A DNA stretch of 22,190 bases from an uncultured Bacteroidales bacterium (GCA_937901225.1 CALCGX010000091.1:1-22190); one strand, 5' to 3'; numbered from the stretch's first letter, positions 1 through 8,301 are shown. The notes: a model not told the origin generated them from the letters alone. Made by a program: numbers and translations.

Positions 1-1140
1 CTACTCTTCCCGCAGCGCAGTGGCAACATCACCATCGATCCTGCAGAGTTTGAGGCAGTGCTACGCATACAAAACCGCGCACAAGTACGCAGTATCTTTG
101 ACGACTTTTTCAACAGCTATACCACTGCCACCAAGGCTATTACTGCGCCTGGCACCACCATCCATGTGGATGCCTTGCCCACAGGCAAACCAGCTGGATT
201 CAGCGGCGGTGTAGGACAATTCAATATCTCCAGTACCATCTCCAGCACCGATCTGCAAGCCAACGAAGCGGTTACCCTTAGCATCACCATCCAAGGTACG
301 GGCAATATGAAGCTGCTCAAGACACCTGCTGTGGATTGGCCAGAGGGCTTCGAGGTGTACGACCCTAAGGTGTCCAACAACTTCCGCAACACTACCACAG
401 GTGTCAGTGGTACCAAGACCATTGAGTATCTAGCTATCCCGCGAGCAGGAGGCACCTATACCATACCGCCTATCCTCTTCTCCTACTACGACACACAAAC
501 CGATACCTACAAGACGCTCGCTACACCTGAATACACGCTCCAGATCGCACGTTCAGCCACCGAGGAAGCCAATGCCGCAGTGGTCAATCATTTCGTGCAA
601 AAGGAAGATATCCAGCAATTGGGCTCCGATATCCGCTATATCGATGTCAACGCATTACCAGCACTTAAAATCCATAAGTCCAAATTCACCTTCGGCACTC
701 TCGCCTTCTGGCTTTGCTACCTCATACCCGCACTCTTAGCGGCACTGCTCTTCATCATCTTCCGCAAGAAGATCCAAGAAAATGCCGACATCACCCGCGT
801 GCGCTACAAGAAGGCCAACAAAGTGGCACAACGCCGACTCAAAGCGGCTGAGCTGCTGCTCAAGGCTGACAACAAGACTGCATTCTTCGAGGAAATCGAA
901 CGCGCTGCATGGACCTACCTCAGCGACCGCCTGTCTATTCCTACCGCACAACTCAACAAGGAGAACATCGCGCAGATCCTTGCCAACAAAGGCGTGACAA
1001 ACACCCTCATTGAGGAAGTATTGCACGTACTCGCCACCGCCGAGTTTGCACGCTATGCCCCAACTTCCGACCACGCCATGCAAGACATCTACAACGATAC
1101 AACCAAGATTATCAACCAATTAGAGAACTGCAAACTCTAA
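1..1140 (+). CDS. batD: BatD family protein, C-terminal part (5' end outside window)
   Basis: The reading frame is open from base 1, so the start lies upstream and 379 codons are visible. The fragment carries the BatD hallmark LPTGKPAGFSGGVGQF followed by beta-sandwich repeats with Ig-like spacing (sequence NISSTISSTDLQANEAVTLSITI begins one of them, shortened here to its first and last parts). A single membrane segment (LAFWLCYLIPALLAALLFI) follows at roughly bases 694-750, then a basic cytoplasmic helical tail. BatD belongs to the Bat (Bacteroides aerotolerance) system, whose BatA/BatB partners have von Willebrand A domains; it is thought to act at the cell envelope, but its mechanism is not settled. 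The next gene, batE, begins 20 bp after the stop, so the two are very likely co-transcribed. The family is secure; the symbol follows family usage. Confidence 0.9.
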   Translation, partial: LLFPQRSGNITIDPAEFEAVLRIQNRAQVRSIFDDFFNSYTTATKAITAPGTTIHVDALPTGKPAGFSGGVGQFNISSTISSTDLQANEAVTLSITIQGTGNMKLLKTPAVDWPEGFEVYDPKVSNNFRNTTTGVSGTKTIEYLAIPRAGGTYTIPPILFSYYDTQTDTYKTLATPEYTLQIARSATEEANAAVVNHFVQKEDIQQLGSDIRYIDVNALPALKIHKSKFTFGTLAFWLCYLIPALLAALLFIIFRKKIQENADITRVRYKKANKVAQRRLKAAELLLKADNKTAFFEEIERAAWTYLSDRLSIPTAQLNKENIAQILANKGVTNTLIEEVLHVLATAEFARYAPTSDHAMQDIYNDTTKIINQLENCKL

Positions 1141-1160
1141 CCCTTTCAAACCTCGAAACA

Positions 1161-1898
1161 ATGAAACTGCTTTTTATATTTCTTACCACTCTCTTTGCCG
1201 ACGCCAATATCCAATACGCCGAGGGCAACTATGCTCAAGCCGCTACACAATACGAGCAGATCCTCGCCAATCTACCATCTACCGACGTAGCCGATCTACC
1301 ATCTGACTACGCAGTGGTCTATTACAACCTCGGCAATGCCTATTTCAAGCAAGGCGAGTTGGCACAAGCCATACTCGCATACGAACGTGCTTTGCGCCTC
1401 CAACCATCCTTGCAAGATGCCAAGCACAACCTCCAGTTTGCACAATCGCGTATTATAGACAATATCCAGGACACCCAATCATTTTTCCTTTCTAACTGGC
1501 TCCAAGCCATCCGCAATGCGCTCAGCCAACGCACTTGGATTATCCTATCTATCTCGCTGTTTATATTGGCGTTAGTAGGCTTCTTCCTCTTTGCGTTCAG
1601 CCAAATAATATGGCTTCGCAAGACGGCTTTCTACACTAGTCTTGTCGCCCTTGTCATCTCTATGGCTGCATGCGCCAATGCGGGGTCACTCCACCAGCGT
1701 GACACCCTGCGCGCCGAGGCCATCATCACACAAGGTATCGTCAATGCCAAGTCCTCGCCCGATCGCTCAGGCACCGACCTCTTTACCATCCACGAGGGCA
1801 CCAAGGTGGAGATCAAAGAGGTCATCGGCGAATGGTGCTGCGTACATGTAGGCAACAATATCGGATGGATGCCACTCGCCCATCTCGAACGCATCTAA
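1161..1898 (+). CDS. batE: BatE: TPR protein with two membrane segments and SH3-like tail
   Basis: This 245-residue protein starts with a short hydrophobic N-terminus. It then has tetratricopeptide repeats over about residues 14-98 (NIQYAEGNYAQAATQYEQIL, then YYNLGNAYFKQGELAQAI), two membrane segments near residues 127-146 and 157-174, and a C-terminal SH3-like domain near 186-245 ending GEWCCVHVGNNIGWMPLAHL. That order (TPR, two membrane spans, SH3) is the usual BatE architecture and it sits directly after batD, as in other Bacteroidetes Bat operons. The role is presumably protein-protein scaffolding in the Bat complex at the inner membrane. The ATG at 1161 is the first start after batD and there is no Shine-Dalgarno sequence, which is normal here. 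The segment 1271-1306 holds a small internal duplication (CTACCATCT twice, 27 bp apart), read as LPS-TDVADLPS-D. No clear terminator follows. Confidence 0.88.
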   Translation: MKLLFIFLTTLFADANIQYAEGNYAQAATQYEQILANLPSTDVADLPSDYAVVYYNLGNAYFKQGELAQAILAYERALRLQPSLQDAKHNLQFAQSRIIDNIQDTQSFFLSNWLQAIRNALSQRTWIILSISLFILALVGFFLFAFSQIIWLRKTAFYTSLVALVISMAACANAGSLHQRDTLRAEAIITQGIVNAKSSPDRSGTDLFTIHEGTKVEIKEVIGEWCCVHVGNNIGWMPLAHLERI

Positions 1899-1982
1899 GC
1901 CCAGCAAATACCCCTTTTTGTAAAACAAAAATAACAAAAAATAAAAAACTTTCAACTTTCAACGATAAACTTTTAACGAAAA

Positions 1983-2014
1983 TTTGCACGTTTCATTTAT
2001 TTTCTGTAATTTTG
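1983..2014 (+). promoter_or_regulatory. Bacteroidetes-type promoter of gapA
   Basis: TTTG at 1983-1986 is followed after exactly 20 bp by TAATTTTG at 2007-2014, matching the consensus TTTG / TAnnTTTG of the Bacteroidetes primary sigma factor. Transcription should begin about 7 bp downstream, near 2021, leaving a leader of about 110 nt before gapA. Confidence 0.8.
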
Positions 2015-2032
2015 CACCGATTTTGATGGAGT

Positions 2033-2070
2033 GGGGGCCTACCCCAACCCCCTCCCTAAAGGGAAGGGCT
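2033..2070 (+). repeat. REP-like GC-rich palindromic repeat in the gapA leader
   Basis: A G/C-run element stands out in an otherwise A/T-rich leader. GGGG (2034-2037) faces CCCC (2042-2045), then CCCTCCCT (2050-2057) faces AGGGAAGGG (2060-2068) with a one-base bulge. A sister copy with a perfect 8-bp stem lies inside the oxidoreductase gene at 10741-10769. Elements of this CCCTCCCT/AGGGAGGG kind are scattered in many Bacteroidetes genomes (general knowledge). In the transcript this copy would form a hairpin about 60 nt upstream of the gapA start codon. Confidence 0.6.
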
Positions 2071-2129
2071 TTCAAAAACGAAACAATAGAAACAAAATTA
2101 ATATTAATTTTTTTAAAACTTTTACAACA

Positions 2130-3140
2130 ATGACAAAAGTAGGTATCAATGGTTTTGGCCGTATCGGACGCTTCGTTTTCCGTGCTGCTATGAAACGCAA
2201 TGACATCGAGATCGTAGGTATCAACGACCTCTGCCCAGTAGATTATTTGGCTTATATGCTTCAGTACGACACCATGCACGGTCAGTTCGAAGGAACTATC
2301 GAGGCTGATGTTGAGAACAGCAAGCTCATCGTTAACGGTAAGGTTATCCGTGTAACTGCAGAGCGTAACCCAGCTGATTTGAAATGGGATGAGGTAGGTG
2401 CAGAGTACGTAGTTGAGTCTACAGGTTTGTTCCTCTCTAAAGATAAAGCTCAAGCTCACTTGGAGGCTGGTGCTAAATATGTGGTTATGTCTGCTCCTTC
2501 TAAGGACGATACTCCAATGTTCGTTTGCGGTGTTAACGAGAAGACTTATGTTAAGGGTACACAATTCGTATCTAACGCTTCTTGTACAACCAACTGCTTG
2601 GCTCCTATCGCTAAGGTGTTGAACGACAAATGGGGTATCACCGATGGTTTGATGACTACTGTTCACTCTACCACCGCTACTCAAAAGACTGTTGACGGTC
2701 CATCTGTTAAGGACTGGCGTGGTGGCCGTGCAGCTGCTGGCAACATCATCCCTTCTTCTACTGGTGCTGCTAAGGCTGTAGGTAAAGTTATTCCTGAGTT
2801 GAACGGCAAATTGACCGGTATGGCTATGCGCGTTCCTACTTTGGACGTTTCTGTAGTTGACTTGACAGTTAACTTGGCTAAGCCTGCTACTTACGCTGAG
2901 ATCTGCGCAGCTATGAAAGAGGCTTCTGAGAACGAGTTGAAGGGTGTACTTGGTTACACTGAGGATGCAGTAGTTTCTGCTGACTTCTTGGGTGACACTC
3001 GCACTTCTATCTTCGATGCTAAGGCTGGTATCGCACTCACTGACACCTTCGTTAAGGTTGTTAGCTGGTACGACAATGAGATCGGTTACTCTAACAAGGT
3101 TCTCGACCTCATCGCTCACATGGCTACTGTTAACGCTTAA
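2130..3140 (+). CDS. gapA: Glyceraldehyde-3-phosphate dehydrogenase, type I, NAD-dependent
   Basis: The cytosolic glycolytic enzyme converts glyceraldehyde 3-phosphate, NAD+ and phosphate to 1,3-bisphosphoglycerate. The 336 residues have the normal family length. The Rossmann motif INGFGRIGR is at residues 6-14, Asp33 (INDL) suggests NAD rather than NADP use, the catalytic cysteine is Cys152 in SNASCTTNC, and the base is His179 in TVHSTTATQ. The ATG at 2130 starts the canonical MTKVGINGFGR; the frame is open further up to a GTG at 2031, but that stretch is the leader repeat. Codon use differs sharply from the neighbours: GCT, GTT, GGT and AAC dominate, as expected of a very highly expressed gene. 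It stands alone, with its own promoter and a strong terminator. Confidence 0.97.
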   Translation: MTKVGINGFGRIGRFVFRAAMKRNDIEIVGINDLCPVDYLAYMLQYDTMHGQFEGTIEADVENSKLIVNGKVIRVTAERNPADLKWDEVGAEYVVESTGLFLSKDKAQAHLEAGAKYVVMSAPSKDDTPMFVCGVNEKTYVKGTQFVSNASCTTNCLAPIAKVLNDKWGITDGLMTTVHSTTATQKTVDGPSVKDWRGGRAAAGNIIPSSTGAAKAVGKVIPELNGKLTGMAMRVPTLDVSVVDLTVNLAKPATYAEICAAMKEASENELKGVLGYTEDAVVSADFLGDTRTSIFDAKAGIALTDTFVKVVSWYDNEIGYSNKVLDLIAHMATVNA

Positions 3141-3162
3141 TATTCTTATTAAGATATACAGC

Positions 3163-3193
3163 GAGGCACTCAAATTGAGTGCCTCATTTTTTT
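3163..3193 (+). terminator. Rho-independent terminator of gapA
   Basis: GAGGCACTCAA at 3163-3173 pairs perfectly with TTGAGTGCCTC at 3175-3185, in practice a 9-10 bp stem with a small loop, followed by a run of seven T (3187-3193). It lies 22 bp after the gapA stop. Confidence 0.92.
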
Positions 3194-3236
3194 ATTAACA
3201 ATATACACTTGAAACCTTACTTTTTTATCAAAAATG

Positions 3237-3268
3237 TTTGGTCATTCCAAAAAAATATACTACCTTTG
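3237..3268 (+). promoter_or_regulatory. Bacteroidetes-type promoter of the acyltransferase operon
   Basis: TTTG at 3237-3240, a 20-bp spacer, then TACCTTTG at 3261-3268: a full consensus match. The predicted start site is about 3275, roughly 60 nt before the ATG at 3335. Confidence 0.85.
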
Positions 3269-3334
3269 CAGCACGGAAACAAAAAAATCTGAGAAGGTAT
3301 TAGATTACTATAAATAAAATTTATAGAAGTGACC

Positions 3335-4354
3335 ATGAAGCAGATACATGATGAGAATCGTGCGTATCGATTTCTTCTCCCGCTGGTGAACTGGATGTTC
3401 CGACATTCGTACCGTCATATCAAATACGTAGGCGAGGAGAATATCCCCCAAGATGGGGCAGTAATTTTTGCACCGAATCACACTAATGCACTGCAAGATG
3501 CGCTAGCAGTGTTATCTATCAATTCGGAGCGAAAAGTATTTGTAGCTCGTGCGGATATCTTCCGCAACAAGCGATTGGCTAAAATCCTGAGTTTCTTTAA
3601 GATAATGCCTATCCGTCGCATGCGCGATGGAGCGGGCGAAGTACTCAAAAACGATGAGACTGTAGAGCGTGCTATTGACACCCTCGAAGAGGGCGTACCA
3701 TTCTGCATCCTACCAGAGGGGACTCACCGCACTAAGCACTCGCTGCTGCCATTAGGCAAAGGTATTTTCCGTATCACATTGCGCGCTAATGAGAAGTTCG
3801 GACACGAGAAGCCCATTTATATTGTGCCAGTCGGCTTGGAGTATAGCGACTGGTTTCACCTATGGGATACATTGGTTATCAACATCGGCAAACCAATCAA
3901 CATGACCAAGTTCATCGCCGAGCACGCAGATCTGGAGCAACCAAAACTCATCCTTGCGATGCGCGAAGAACTGACAAACCGCATGCGCGAACAGATACTT
4001 TGGGTACCCGATGATGAGAATTATGAGAAGAACTGGGATGAACTCAGTCACAACCGACCTGCCAACAAAAACTGGTTTCCAAAACACAGAATGCCTAAGT
4101 GGCTATTGCTCTTGATGTTAGTATTAATGTCACCTCTCGCGTTAGTGGCGGGATTGATTACATTGCCACTATGGCTTGCGTGGCTTATCATTCGTTGGGC
4201 TATCAAAGATCCTGCATTCCATAACTCGGTGCAATTCGTTTGGCAGTTAATCATCATTCCTTTAACAGGATTTATCACCATGCCATTCTGGATGTTCTTG
4301 CAAGAGTATATGTACTTGGCAAGAAAACTCACCAAACCTGAAGAAACGAAATAA
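3335..4354 (+). CDS. PlsC-type glycerolipid acyltransferase
   Basis: The predicted product is a 339-residue membrane-associated acyltransferase of the PlsC/LPLAT superfamily, which transfers acyl groups to glycerol phosphates or similar acceptors in phospholipid or lipid synthesis. The N-terminal catalytic half has the motif NHTNALQD (His49, Asp55), the variant spacing common in Bacteroidetes members, and LPEGTHR (Glu128, Gly129, Thr130), matching the acceptor-binding FPEGTR block. The C-terminal third holds hydrophobic segments near residues 250-285 and 293-320. The ATG at 3335 (MKQIHDENRAYRF) is preferred over an in-frame GTG two codons upstream. It is first in an operon with a DUF819 protein (16-bp gap) and an Omp85-type barrel. 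The exact acceptor cannot be told from sequence. Confidence 0.85.
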   Translation: MKQIHDENRAYRFLLPLVNWMFRHSYRHIKYVGEENIPQDGAVIFAPNHTNALQDALAVLSINSERKVFVARADIFRNKRLAKILSFFKIMPIRRMRDGAGEVLKNDETVERAIDTLEEGVPFCILPEGTHRTKHSLLPLGKGIFRITLRANEKFGHEKPIYIVPVGLEYSDWFHLWDTLVINIGKPINMTKFIAEHADLEQPKLILAMREELTNRMREQILWVPDDENYEKNWDELSHNRPANKNWFPKHRMPKWLLLLMLVLMSPLALVAGLITLPLWLAWLIIRWAIKDPAFHNSVQFVWQLIIIPLTGFITMPFWMFLQEYMYLARKLTKPEETK

Positions 4355-4370
4355 TTAAAAATTTTGAATT

Positions 4371-5540
4371 ATGGTAAAGGTTTACATTATTCTCGCTTGC
4401 TATATCATTTTCCCAATATTGATTATTGAAGCGTTCAAGCGCTGGACAGTTGTCCAAAAAATTGGTACTGTAGTACTTGCGTATGCTGTAGGTATTATCG
4501 CTTCGCTTTGCGGAGTATTCCATTTTGCTGACCCTACTATAGGTGCTACCTTTAGTAAACTGCAATCCACTATCATGAGTGTGGCTGTGCCATTAGCTAT
4601 TCCGCTAATGCTCTTCAATTGCGATTTCAAACTTTGGACAAAATCGCTACCTAAAACCACTTGGGCATTAGTAACAGGTATTGCAGCGGTAATCGTTGCT
4701 TCTATCTCGGGCTATTTTGTTTTCCGCAACAATGTGCCTGAGATTGCCAAAGTGACAGGTATGATGGCAGGTATCTATACGGGCGGAACAATGAACTTCA
4801 ACGCTTTGGGTGCAGCATTGAATGTGGATCGCTCTGTAATGGCGATTGTGCTGGCATTCCAAATGGTGATTACTACACCTTATATATTTTTCCTCTTGGG
4901 TGGCGGCTATAAGATCTTCCGCAAGTTGTTACCATACAAGGATATCACCCACAAGGGTCGTATGGATGAAGACGAGGTGGAGACCAACGATGTGGAGAAC
5001 TACCGCGGTATGTTCGAAAAGAAAAACTTCATTGGTATGATGAAGGGACTTGGATTGAGTGTCATATTCCTTGCTGTAGGTGCTGGTTTGGCATTGCTGA
5101 TCACGGGGACCCTAAACGAGTTGGTTGTGATATTGACTATCACCACATTGTCTATCATTGCTTCGTTCTTTAAGAAGGTACGCGAATTGCCGAAGACCTT
5201 TGAGTTGGGCATGTTCTTTATCCTGATTTTTAGTGTGATTGTGGCATCTATGTTCGATATCAATAGTGTGAACGGTGGTTCGCTCTATATTGGAGGCTTT
5301 GTGCTTTGGATTATTGGCATCTCGGTTGGTTTGCACTTATTGCTTTGTCGCATTGCCAAGGTAAGTGGTGACCTCTTTTGCGTTTGCCAAGTGGGTCTGC
5401 TTTGCTCGCCCCCATTCGTACCACCAATCGCAGGTGCAATGAAGAACAAGAAAGTTTTGATATCAGGTATTGTAGTGGGATTGGTAGGTTATGCTATAGG
5501 TACGTACCTTGGTGCGCTTTTGGCGTGGATTCTTGGTTGA
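4371..5540 (+). CDS. DUF819 family integral membrane protein
   Basis: The 389-residue protein is very hydrophobic, with about ten predicted membrane segments and a charged loop near residues 190-222 (KGRMDEDEVETNDVENYRG). The block MMAGIYTGGTMNFNALGAAL, near residues 132-150, is the best signature of the DUF819 (YjcL-like) family, whose members look like transporters but whose substrate is unknown. It lies between an acyltransferase gene and an outer membrane barrel gene, separated by 16 and 25 bp, so the three are probably one transcript. The ATG at 4371 gives a normal length. The family call is firm; no substrate is proposed. Confidence 0.85.
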   Translation: MVKVYIILACYIIFPILIIEAFKRWTVVQKIGTVVLAYAVGIIASLCGVFHFADPTIGATFSKLQSTIMSVAVPLAIPLMLFNCDFKLWTKSLPKTTWALVTGIAAVIVASISGYFVFRNNVPEIAKVTGMMAGIYTGGTMNFNALGAALNVDRSVMAIVLAFQMVITTPYIFFLLGGGYKIFRKLLPYKDITHKGRMDEDEVETNDVENYRGMFEKKNFIGMMKGLGLSVIFLAVGAGLALLITGTLNELVVILTITTLSIIASFFKKVRELPKTFELGMFFILIFSVIVASMFDINSVNGGSLYIGGFVLWIIGISVGLHLLLCRIAKVSGDLFCVCQVGLLCSPPFVPPIAGAMKNKKVLISGIVVGLVGYAIGTYLGALLAWILG

Positions 5541-5565
5541 TTAATAGTTCATATTTAATATTGTT

Positions 5566-7056
5566 ATGAAACGTCTATTTGTATTTATCATAAGTATATT
5601 ATTCGTGCTGCCTATCGTTGCAGCGAAAAAAGCGAAAGTTCAACAAGTGGATTCGTTGGGTAGGAAGATTAAAACGGGTTGGAACTTCGGAGCATTACCA
5701 TCAGTAGCATTTGATGCTGACCTTGGTTTCCAAGGTGGTGCACTTGCCAATATATATTATTATGGCGATGGTTCGCAGTACCCAGAGTATATCCACTCTC
5801 TCTACGCAGAGGCAGCCTATACGACCAAGAATTACGGTATCTTCCGCGTGAATTATGACAGCAAGTACTTGATTCCTAAGCACCGTTTGACCCTTGATGC
5901 CACTTATCAGCCTGATGCGATGTGCGACTTCTACGGGTTCAATGGCTATCAGTCTATTTATAATCAGTCGTTGCATAAGTGGAACAAAAATCCAGAAAAA
6001 ATGGATATTGATACCTATCAATCGCGTGCATTCTACAAGTATAAACGCAACCTCTTCCGCTTCGCAGCTGATATTGAGGGTACGATATGGAAGAACATCA
6101 AGTGGAATGCGGGTTTAGGCGTGCTCGGCTATATGATAAGCGAATGTGACATCGACATGCTCAATGGTAAGAATGAGTTCGACCCCAATATTCCACTGGG
6201 AGAACAAAAAGCGATGAATGAAAATGTAGAAGGGTTATACGAAAAATATGTAAAATGGGGGCTTATTGATCAGGCAGAAGCTAAAGGCGGTTGGCATCCC
6301 TATTTACGTGCAGGTATTACTTATGATAGCCGCGACCAACGTACTTGCCCAACCAAGGGTATTTATGCAGACGCGTTCTTCACCTATACCGCAGCATTTG
6401 GCGAGCAAGCAGCAGCAGGATATAATCATTTGCAATTCAACTTCAACTTCCGCCACTATGTGCCAGTATATCGCGACCGCGTGACTTTCGCATATCGCAT
6501 TGGTACACAGAATAATATTGCAGGCAAGTCACCATTCTATATGAATACCTATCTCAACACCTTGTTTATCCAACGCGTGATGTACGAGGGATTGGGTGGT
6601 GCAAACTCACTCCGCGGTATCATGCGTAACCGCATCTTAGCTAATGGCTTTGCGTATGCCAATGTGGAGTTACGATGCAAGGTGGCGAAATTCGACATCG
6701 GTCGCCAACACTTCTATATCGGTTTGGCTCCTTTCTTTGATTTGGGTGTGATTACTCAGCCATATGAGTTGGATGAGGAAGCACTCAATAGGGCATATGC
6801 AGCTGATACCGATCCCCTCAAATTGCCGTTGAGTAGCTATTTTGCTACCGTGAAAAATTGTTGGAGTGAGACTGGTACAACAACAGAAGATATTGATCTG
6901 ACTAAAACTTACTTTCCTCACATGGCAGCAGGTCTGGGTTTGAAGGCAGCAATGAACGAGAACTTTGTACTTTCTGTGGACTGGGCTATGGCACTCGACC
7001 CACAAGATAACGCTAAATGGGCTAACTTCTACATCAAGATGGGTTACCTCTTCTAA
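5566..7056 (+). CDS. Omp85-type outer membrane beta-barrel (surface antigen domain), no POTRA
   Basis: This 496-residue protein begins with a signal peptide (MKRLFVFIISILFVLPIVAA) and then shows alternating aromatic/polar beta-strand sequence throughout. GGANSLRGIMRNR near residues 343-355 fits the conserved Omp85 L6-loop motif (SLRG) of the BamA/TamA bacterial surface antigen domain. The chain ends FYIKMGYLF, with the terminal Phe expected of a barrel recognised by the BAM machinery. There is too little sequence before the barrel for POTRA domains. Such short Omp85-like proteins are common in Bacteroidetes, often with unknown cargo. It is last in the acyltransferase-DUF819 operon, directly before a terminator; a lipid or envelope link is only inferred from that. 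Confidence 0.78.
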   Translation: MKRLFVFIISILFVLPIVAAKKAKVQQVDSLGRKIKTGWNFGALPSVAFDADLGFQGGALANIYYYGDGSQYPEYIHSLYAEAAYTTKNYGIFRVNYDSKYLIPKHRLTLDATYQPDAMCDFYGFNGYQSIYNQSLHKWNKNPEKMDIDTYQSRAFYKYKRNLFRFAADIEGTIWKNIKWNAGLGVLGYMISECDIDMLNGKNEFDPNIPLGEQKAMNENVEGLYEKYVKWGLIDQAEAKGGWHPYLRAGITYDSRDQRTCPTKGIYADAFFTYTAAFGEQAAAGYNHLQFNFNFRHYVPVYRDRVTFAYRIGTQNNIAGKSPFYMNTYLNTLFIQRVMYEGLGGANSLRGIMRNRILANGFAYANVELRCKVAKFDIGRQHFYIGLAPFFDLGVITQPYELDEEALNRAYAADTDPLKLPLSSYFATVKNCWSETGTTTEDIDLTKTYFPHMAAGLGLKAAMNENFVLSVDWAMALDPQDNAKWANFYIKMGYLF

Positions 7057-7059
7057 ATA

Positions 7060-7088
7060 AAAAATCCTCCGCTACGGAGGATTTTTTT
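7060..7088. terminator. Bidirectional terminator between the barrel gene and holA
   Basis: AAAAATCCTCCG (7060-7071) and CGGAGGATTTTT (7075-7086) form a perfect 12-bp stem with loop CTA. There are A residues on one side and T7 on the other, so it works in both directions for the convergent genes. The holA stop codon (7087-7089 on the minus strand) sits in the A/T flank of the hairpin. Confidence 0.92.
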
Positions 7089-8127
7089 AATGCATTATCT
7101 TGTATATTAACTCTTTCCACAAGTCCGCATCTTTCGCGCTCGGATTATTGACACCTTTCAATCGCGCATCTATCTCGCGAAAATACCCAATTATCGCAAA
7201 TGTCTTACCTGCCGAATAGCGTTTGGCTGCTGCCGCATAGTCTTTTACGAAATAGGGCGATACGCCTAACGCACTAGCAGCGACTCGGTCGCTCTTATCA
7301 GGTAAATAGTGATATATCATCAAGTTAGCAAAAAATCCGTATAGTATTCCCAACTCTTTCACCATCGGGTGATCTTTCGACGACGCAAAATACTGCGTAA
7401 TACGATTGGCTTTCACCACATCCCCTTTCACCAAGGCCTCTTGCAACTCAAATACATTAAAGTCCTTCGATATACCGATATTCCGCTCCACCAACGCAGC
7501 ATCAATCACCTTCACTCCCTCAGGGCGACCGTCAATCAACTTCTGCAAAGCACCCACTATCTGTGTTAGATCTGTACCAATACTATCTGCCAAAATCTTC
7601 GTCACCTTCTCATCAATCTGCACCTCATCACCATTGGCCTTCAACTCTTTATTGCGTTGCATCACATAGTCTCGAATCCACTTCTCTACCTGATAATCTT
7701 TGAGTTGCTCCGACTCCATCAACACGCCACCTTTCTTTTCCCAGTTCTTAAATAAGTTCAAACGCTTATCTGGCGAACCGTATTTATAGCAGAAGACCAA
7801 TATTGTGGATGGCTGTGGCTTATCCATATACATTGCCAATGCTTCCCACTTCTTGATGTTCTGCGCTTCTTTCACGATAATTACTTTGTATCCTCCCATC
7901 ATGGCAAAGCCGCGTGCAGCTCCAATCACAGGTGACACATCTCCGCTGCTCAAGTCCTTGCCATAAATAATAGTCTGGTCGAACTCACGCGCCATCTCAT
8001 CCAGCACATTATTCTCTATGTAATTGGCTACCAAGTCGATATAATACGACTCTTTTCCACAAAGCATATACGCAGGTGCATATTTGCCTTGCTTCAAACC
8101 AATCATCACTTCTTCATACTTTGCCAT
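7087..8127 (-). CDS. holA: DNA polymerase III delta subunit
   Basis: HolA is the clamp-loader subunit that binds and opens the beta sliding clamp during replication. The 346 residues match the family length. The N-terminus (FEEVMIGLKQGKYAPAYML-like, here KYEEVMIGLKQ...PAYMLCGKESYYID) is typical of Bacteroidetes HolA. The middle reads RNIGISKDFNVFELQEAL, the conserved domain II/III junction block, and the C-terminal helical collar ends ...DARLKGVNNPSAKDADLW, also a family signature. It is transcribed leftwards from its own promoter, converges on the barrel operon, and shares that terminator. The ATG at 8127 lies about 25 nt from the predicted start of transcription. Confidence 0.94.
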   Translation of the reverse strand: MAKYEEVMIGLKQGKYAPAYMLCGKESYYIDLVANYIENNVLDEMAREFDQTIIYGKDLSSGDVSPVIGAARGFAMMGGYKVIIVKEAQNIKKWEALAMYMDKPQPSTILVFCYKYGSPDKRLNLFKNWEKKGGVLMESEQLKDYQVEKWIRDYVMQRNKELKANGDEVQIDEKVTKILADSIGTDLTQIVGALQKLIDGRPEGVKVIDAALVERNIGISKDFNVFELQEALVKGDVVKANRITQYFASSKDHPMVKELGILYGFFANLMIYHYLPDKSDRVAASALGVSPYFVKDYAAAAKRYSAGKTFAIIGYFREIDARLKGVNNPSAKDADLWKELIYKIMH

Positions 8128-8156
8128 AAGTCAGCTATTACGATTATTTTAGTCTG

Positions 8157-8187
8157 CAAAGGTACAAAAAAAAAAACATCTATGCAA
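8157..8187 (-). promoter_or_regulatory. Bacteroidetes-type promoter of holA
   Basis: On the minus strand TTTG (8184-8187) is followed after 19 bp by TACCTTTG (8157-8164). Both boxes match the consensus and the spacing is in range. The start site would be near 8150. Confidence 0.82.
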
Positions 8188-8262
8188 AAAAATCCCGCTA
8201 ATTAAAAAACTAATTAAATAGAAAAAAAGCAAAAACTATCAATTTATACACTTTTTTGTATT

Positions 8263-8281
8263 TTTATTGAGATACTGACAA
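8263..8281 (+). promoter_or_regulatory. 19-bp box TTTATTGAGATAcTGACAA, first copy
   Basis: This 19-mer recurs with one change (C to G at position 13) at 19062-19080. Both copies lie between a leftward and a rightward Bacteroidetes promoter. Here the box ends 20 bp before TACCTTTG (8302), exactly where a TTTG box would be expected, and no TTTG is present; it may be an activator site. The function is inferred only from position and recurrence. Confidence 0.4.
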
Positions 8282-8301
8282 GTTTTAGCAGTTTGCTATA
8301 G

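Noticed and set aside
1914..1936. TTTTTGT/ACAAAAA inverted repeat after batE as a terminator
   Set aside because: The stem is purely A/T-rich and weak, with no T-run after it; not enough to call.
2031..2129. In-frame GTG start that would extend gapA by 33 codons
   Set aside because: The extension is the translated leader repeat plus A/T-rich DNA; the ATG at 2130 starts the universally conserved N-terminus.
1959..3173. A 404-codon open frame antisense to gapA
   Set aside because: It is a by-product of gapA codon bias (GCT, GTT, AAC), has no recognisable domain, and runs through the gapA promoter and terminator.
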